A stretch of 45,803 nucleotides of DNA, taken from assembly GCA_903881505.1 (NCBI GenBank), contig CAIRTM010000024.1:1-45803 (forward strand), written 5' to 3'. The position numbers and the translations under genes are program-made. Under the pieces are notes generated by a model. It was not told the origin of the DNA. It saw only the letters and a program-made list of their open reading frames with translations, and searched no databases. This document shows, one piece after another, positions 42,842 through 45,803 of the stretch. The DNA is from an uncultured delta proteobacterium. Its GTDB lineage: Bacteria; Desulfobacterota; WTBG01; CAIYCZ01; CAIRTM01. Within the stretch, counting starts at the first letter, position 1, and each line of letters starts with the position of its first letter.

Positions 42842-44065
42842 ATGCCGATTAATCGAGTAATCAAGGCAATTGAGGAAATCAAAGCGGGCCGCATGGTCAT
42901 ACTGGTCGACGATGAAGACCGCGAAAACGAGGGCGACCTTACCATGGCGGCGGAATGCGTGACGCCTGAGGCAATCAATTTCATGGCCAAGTACGGGCGC
43001 GGCCTGGTCTGCCTTTCGCTCACGGAAGAGCGCTGCCGCGAGCTTGATCTGCCGATCATGGTTCAGGACAACACCTCGTCATTCCACACCGCTTTTACGG
43101 TCTCGATCGACGCGGTCAAGGGAACCACCACCGGCATCTCGGCCGCCGACCGTTCCCACACGATTCTGACCGCCATCGATGACGCCTGCAAGCCTGCCGA
43201 TCTTGGCCGCCCCGGCCACGTGTTTCCGCTGCGCGCCATGCCCGGCGGGGTGCTGCGGCGCACGGGCCAGACCGAGGGCTCCGTCGACCTGTGCCGGCTG
43301 GCGGGTCTGAAGCCGGCCGGCATCATCTGTGAGATCATGAACGATGACGGCACCATGGCCCGCATGCCGCAGCTGGAGGTGTTCGCGCGCGAGCATAACC
43401 TGTGCATTGTCTCGGTTGCCGATATCATCAAGTACATGCTCACACGGGAATGCCTGGTCAAGCGCATGGTCGAGACCACGCTGCCCTCGCATTACGGCGG
43501 CGATTTCCACATGGTCGTCTATGAAAATATCGTCGACACGCACCATCACCTTGCCCTGGTCAAGGGCGAATGGGAGCCGGATGAGCCCGTGCTCGTGCGG
43601 GTGCATTCGGAGTGCCTGACAGGCGACGCGCTGGGGTCGATGCGCTGCGACTGCGGCGGCCAGCTCATGAGCGCCATGCAGCAGATTTCACGCGAAGGCA
43701 AGGGCATTGTCGTGTACATGCGGCAGGAGGGCCGCGGCATAGGATTTCTCAATAAAATCAGGGCCTATGCCCTGCAGGACAGGGGCCGCGATACGGTCGA
43801 GGCCAACGAGGAGCTGGGATTTGATGCCGATTTGCGCGATTACGGCATCGGCGCCCAGATACTGCGCGATCTGGGGGTTTCCAAGATCAGGCTGCTGACC
43901 AACAATCCTAAAAAAATTATCGGGCTTGAGGCCTACGGTCTTGAAATCGTCGAGCGCGTGTCGATTGAAATGCAGCCGCTGGCGCAGAACCTGCACTATC
44001 TTTCGACCAAGAAAAAGCGCATGGGGCACATTCTCAATCTTGACGTAAACGAAAAGCAGGAGTGA
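42842..44065 (+). CDS. ribBA: 3,4-dihydroxy-2-butanone-4-phosphate synthase / GTP cyclohydrolase II
   Basis: A 407-residue fusion that makes both committed riboflavin precursors. The DHBP-synthase half (about residues 1-205) has [18 protein letters not shown] and HTVFPLRA-like [21 protein letters not shown]; the GTP-cyclohydrolase II half has the zinc ligands in [20 protein letters not shown] (C-x10-C-x-C) and the catalytic [10 protein letters not shown]. Both sets of residues look complete, so both activities are expected; some RibBA homologues lose one, but not here. Confidence 0.96.
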   Translation: MPINRVIKAIEEIKAGRMVILVDDEDRENEGDLTMAAECVTPEAINFMAKYGRGLVCLSLTEERCRELDLPIMVQDNTSSFHTAFTVSIDAVKGTTTGISAADRSHTILTAIDDACKPADLGRPGHVFPLRAMPGGVLRRTGQTEGSVDLCRLAGLKPAGIICEIMNDDGTMARMPQLEVFAREHNLCIVSVADIIKYMLTRECLVKRMVETTLPSHYGGDFHMVVYENIVDTHHHLALVKGEWEPDEPVLVRVHSECLTGDALGSMRCDCGGQLMSAMQQISREGKGIVVYMRQEGRGIGFLNKIRAYALQDRGRDTVEANEELGFDADLRDYGIGAQILRDLGVSKIRLLTNNPKKIIGLEAYGLEIVERVSIEMQPLAQNLHYLSTKKKRMGHILNLDVNEKQE

Positions 44066-44104
44066 CGCAGGGATATATACAGTGCCATCACAGAAAGGAC
44101 GCTT

Positions 44105-44569
44105 ATGGCTACGACATACGAAGGCAATTTAAACGCGCAGGGGTTCCGGTTCGCGATCGTGTGCAGCCGGTTTAATGATTTCATCGTCAACCGCCTGCAG
44201 GGCGGGGCCATGGACGCGCTCATGCGCCACGGCGCCGACGAGGACAAAGTCGATATCATCATCGTGCCGGGCGCTTTTGAGATTCCGCTGGCAGCCAAAA
44301 AAGTAGTGGCATCGGCAAAATACGACGCGGTGATCTGCCTGGGCACGATTATCCGAGGCGCGACGCCGCACTTTGAATACGTTGCCGCCGAGGTCTCAAA
44401 GGGCATTGCCGCGATCGCGCTCGAGAGCGGCATTCCGGTCACGTTCGGCATCCTGACGACCGAAAACATCGAGCAGGCAATCGAGCGCGCCGGCAGCAAA
44501 TCAGGCAACAAGGGCTGGGATGCGGCCGTTTCCGCGATTGAAATGGTGAACCTGCTTAAAAATATATAG
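44105..44569 (+). CDS. ribH: 6,7-dimethyl-8-ribityllumazine synthase
   Basis: A 154-residue lumazine synthase (usual 150-160), which assembles icosahedral or pentameric shells and joins the two riboflavin precursors. [14 protein letters not shown] and [20 protein letters not shown] with the catalytic His (HFEYV) are diagnostic, as are [17 protein letters not shown] and the C-terminal Lys-Gly stretch. AAAGGA precedes the start. It supplies RibE's substrate. Confidence 0.96.
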   Translation: MATTYEGNLNAQGFRFAIVCSRFNDFIVNRLQGGAMDALMRHGADEDKVDIIIVPGAFEIPLAAKKVVASAKYDAVICLGTIIRGATPHFEYVAAEVSKGIAAIALESGIPVTFGILTTENIEQAIERAGSKSGNKGWDAAVSAIEMVNLLKNI

Positions 44570-44703
44570 CCGTCAGCCCCTGGTGAAACTATCCGGCCGC
44601 GCTGCGGAAGCGACCCGCCAGCGCGCGCTCCGGCTGTTCTTTGAATTTTTATTAACGGCGGCATGCTACGCGCCCTGCACTACCTGATTGAGACAGTCAA
44701 CTG

Positions 44704-45117
44704 ATGAGCCGCAGAAAAGGCAGAAGTGTTGCCGTTCAGATTTTATATCAGCTGGAAATGAACGCCCAGGATATCGAGCAGGCCCTGCCGGAGTTCTGGG
44801 AGCATCACGCGCACAGCGATGAAACCAGGCAGTTCGCGGAGCGGATCGCCGGGGGCGTATGGCGCAACCGCGACAGGATTGATGCCATCATTACGGACAC
44901 CGCGCGCAACTGGTCGCTTGAGCGTATCGCGCCTATTGACCGCAATATTCTGCGCGCAGCGATTTTTGAAGTGCTCTACTGTGATGATATCCCCTCAAAG
45001 GTAACCCTGAACGAGGCAATCGAGCTCGGCAAAAAATTCGGCTGCGACAAGTCGGGCGCGTTTATCAACGGCGTACTCGACAGCGTGGTCGCCGGCGCCG
45101 ACTCCTTGAAAAAATAG
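44704..45117 (+). CDS. nusB: Transcription antitermination factor NusB
   Basis: A 137-residue all-helical protein: RRKGRSVAVQILYQLEMN at the N-terminus, WSLERIAPIDRNILRAAIFE in the middle and PSKVTLNEAIELGKKFG ... FINGVLDSV near the end, all typical of NusB. With NusE/S10 it binds boxA RNA in rRNA antitermination. It is the last core gene of the ribD-ribH-nusB cluster, as in many bacteria, 134 bases after ribH. Confidence 0.96.
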   Translation: MSRRKGRSVAVQILYQLEMNAQDIEQALPEFWEHHAHSDETRQFAERIAGGVWRNRDRIDAIITDTARNWSLERIAPIDRNILRAAIFEVLYCDDIPSKVTLNEAIELGKKFGCDKSGAFINGVLDSVVAGADSLKK

Positions 45118-45156
45118 AACCCGCGCCGGGCGCAATCAGCATGGAGGCTTCCGGAT

Positions 45157-45720
45157 ATGGCGAAAACAATTCTCGAATTCACATCAAGCCCCCGTAAAAA
45201 CGGCAACAGCACCCTGCTGGCCCACGCGATAGCAGACGGCGCCCGCGCGTCCGGCTGCCGGGTTGAAACCGTCGACCTGGCTGCGCTCACAATCCGCCCC
45301 TGCACGGCCTGCGACAAATGCCACGCCGCAGACGACCGCTTCTGCATAATCAGGGATGACATGCAGAAGCTCTACGCGAAGGTTGTGGCGGCCGACGGCC
45401 TCATCTACGCAAGCCCGGTCTACTGGTTTACCGTCTCGGCGCAGCTCAAGCTCTTCATGGACCGCTGCTATGCCCTGGGCGGGCCGGGCGGCTATGCCTT
45501 GCGCGGCAAGCGCATGGCCGTGGCCCTTACCTATGGCGATGCGGATCCGTTCCGCTCCGGAGCGGTGAATGCCCTGCGAACCTTTCAGGACGCGTTTGCC
45601 TACGTGGAGGCCGTGTTTGTCGGTTCGGTGTACGCAACGGGACTCGCGCCCGGCGATGTGTTGAAGAAGAAGGCCCTGCTGAAGGAAGCGTTCATGCTCG
45701 GCAAAGCTTTGGCAGGGTAG
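45157..45720 (+). CDS. NADPH-dependent FMN reductase/iron-sulfur flavoprotein-like
   Basis: A 187-residue flavodoxin-fold protein. The N-terminal SSPRKNGNSTLLAHAIADGA is the FMN-phosphate loop, and CTACDKCHAADDRFCIIRDDM (Cys spacing C-x2-C-x2-C-x7-C) matches the compact cluster of iron-sulfur flavoproteins; DGLIYASPVYWFTVSAQLK is the FMN-binding beta-strand. It is probably an electron-transfer flavoprotein that uses the FMN made by the adjacent riboflavin operon. The natural partner is unknown. A ribosome site GGAGG precedes the start. Confidence 0.82.
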   Translation: MAKTILEFTSSPRKNGNSTLLAHAIADGARASGCRVETVDLAALTIRPCTACDKCHAADDRFCIIRDDMQKLYAKVVAADGLIYASPVYWFTVSAQLKLFMDRCYALGGPGGYALRGKRMAVALTYGDADPFRSGAVNALRTFQDAFAYVEAVFVGSVYATGLAPGDVLKKKALLKEAFMLGKALAG

Positions 45721-45746
45721 AGCGTTTTTTATACCCACCACACTGT

Positions 45747-45780
45747 CCGTTCGCCCTGAGCCTGTCGAAGGGCAGAACGG
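45747..45780. repeat. CCGTTC-family intergenic palindrome, right edge
   Basis: CCGTTC (45747-45752) and GAACGG (45775-45780) form the stem; the loop GCCCTGAGCCTGTCGAAGGGC carries a second, inner GCCCT/AGGGC pair. It follows the final gene and may also serve as a transcription end signal. Confidence 0.65.
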
Positions 45781-45803
45781 GTCAGGTATAGCACCTCAGC
45801 CCG

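Overview
The window comes from a GC-rich, Gram-negative bacterium with a full lipid A/LPS outer membrane. The gene orders lysS-lolCD-bamA-skp-lpxD-fabZ-lpxA-(Gfo/Idh)-lpxB-msbA-waaA and nrdR-ribD-ribE-ribBA-ribH-nusB, the five-POTRA BamA with an extra N-terminal domain, and the intergenic repeat families all point to a deltaproteobacterial (Desulfobacterota-like) lineage. That placement is inferred from gene order and protein resemblance, not from a marker-gene tree.

Layout. 1-4546 is a mixed plus/minus stretch: the tail of a protein with 11-residue repeats, an acyltransferase-3 membrane enzyme, a short J-domain protein, a SAM methyltransferase and a free-standing GMP-synthetase ATP-pyrophosphatase. 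4648-7923 (minus) carries envelope lipoproteins: a CsgG/DUF4810/DUF799 trio, a small membrane protein and an NlpC/P60 lipoprotein. 8151-17965 (minus) is a six-gene set: LdcA-like decarboxylase, outer-membrane beta-barrel, arginine decarboxylase AdiA, PotE-like antiporter, periplasmic solute-binding protein, AdiC-like antiporter. 18353-32869 (minus) is a twelve-gene outer-membrane biogenesis operon beginning with lysS. On the plus strand, 33083-39698 holds a flavin-binding-type small protein and the yceD-rpmF-fabH-ACAD-fabG-acpP-fabF-rpiB run; 39861-45720 holds a deoxycytidylate deaminase, nrdR, the riboflavin operon, nusB and an FMN reductase-like gene.

How the parts fit. The long minus operon makes lipid A (lpxA, lpxD, lpxB, waaA), flips it (msbA), supplies hydroxyacyl chains (fabZ), inserts barrels (bamA, skp) and sorts lipoproteins (lolCD). 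The four lipoproteins at 4648-7923 and the barrel at 14205 would be clients of that machinery. The plus-strand fatty-acid operon feeds acyl-ACP to it. The most notable unit is the decarboxylase/antiporter operon. It looks like a complete proton-consuming amino-acid decarboxylation system with two enzymes and two exchangers, and unusually also encodes its own outer-membrane barrel and periplasmic binding protein, suggesting a route across both membranes.

Several intergenic spaces carry palindromic repeats (CCGTTC...GAACGG, ATTGC...GCAAT, GGCTGTT...AACAGCC). No rRNA, tRNA, CRISPR array, transposase or riboswitch was recognised.
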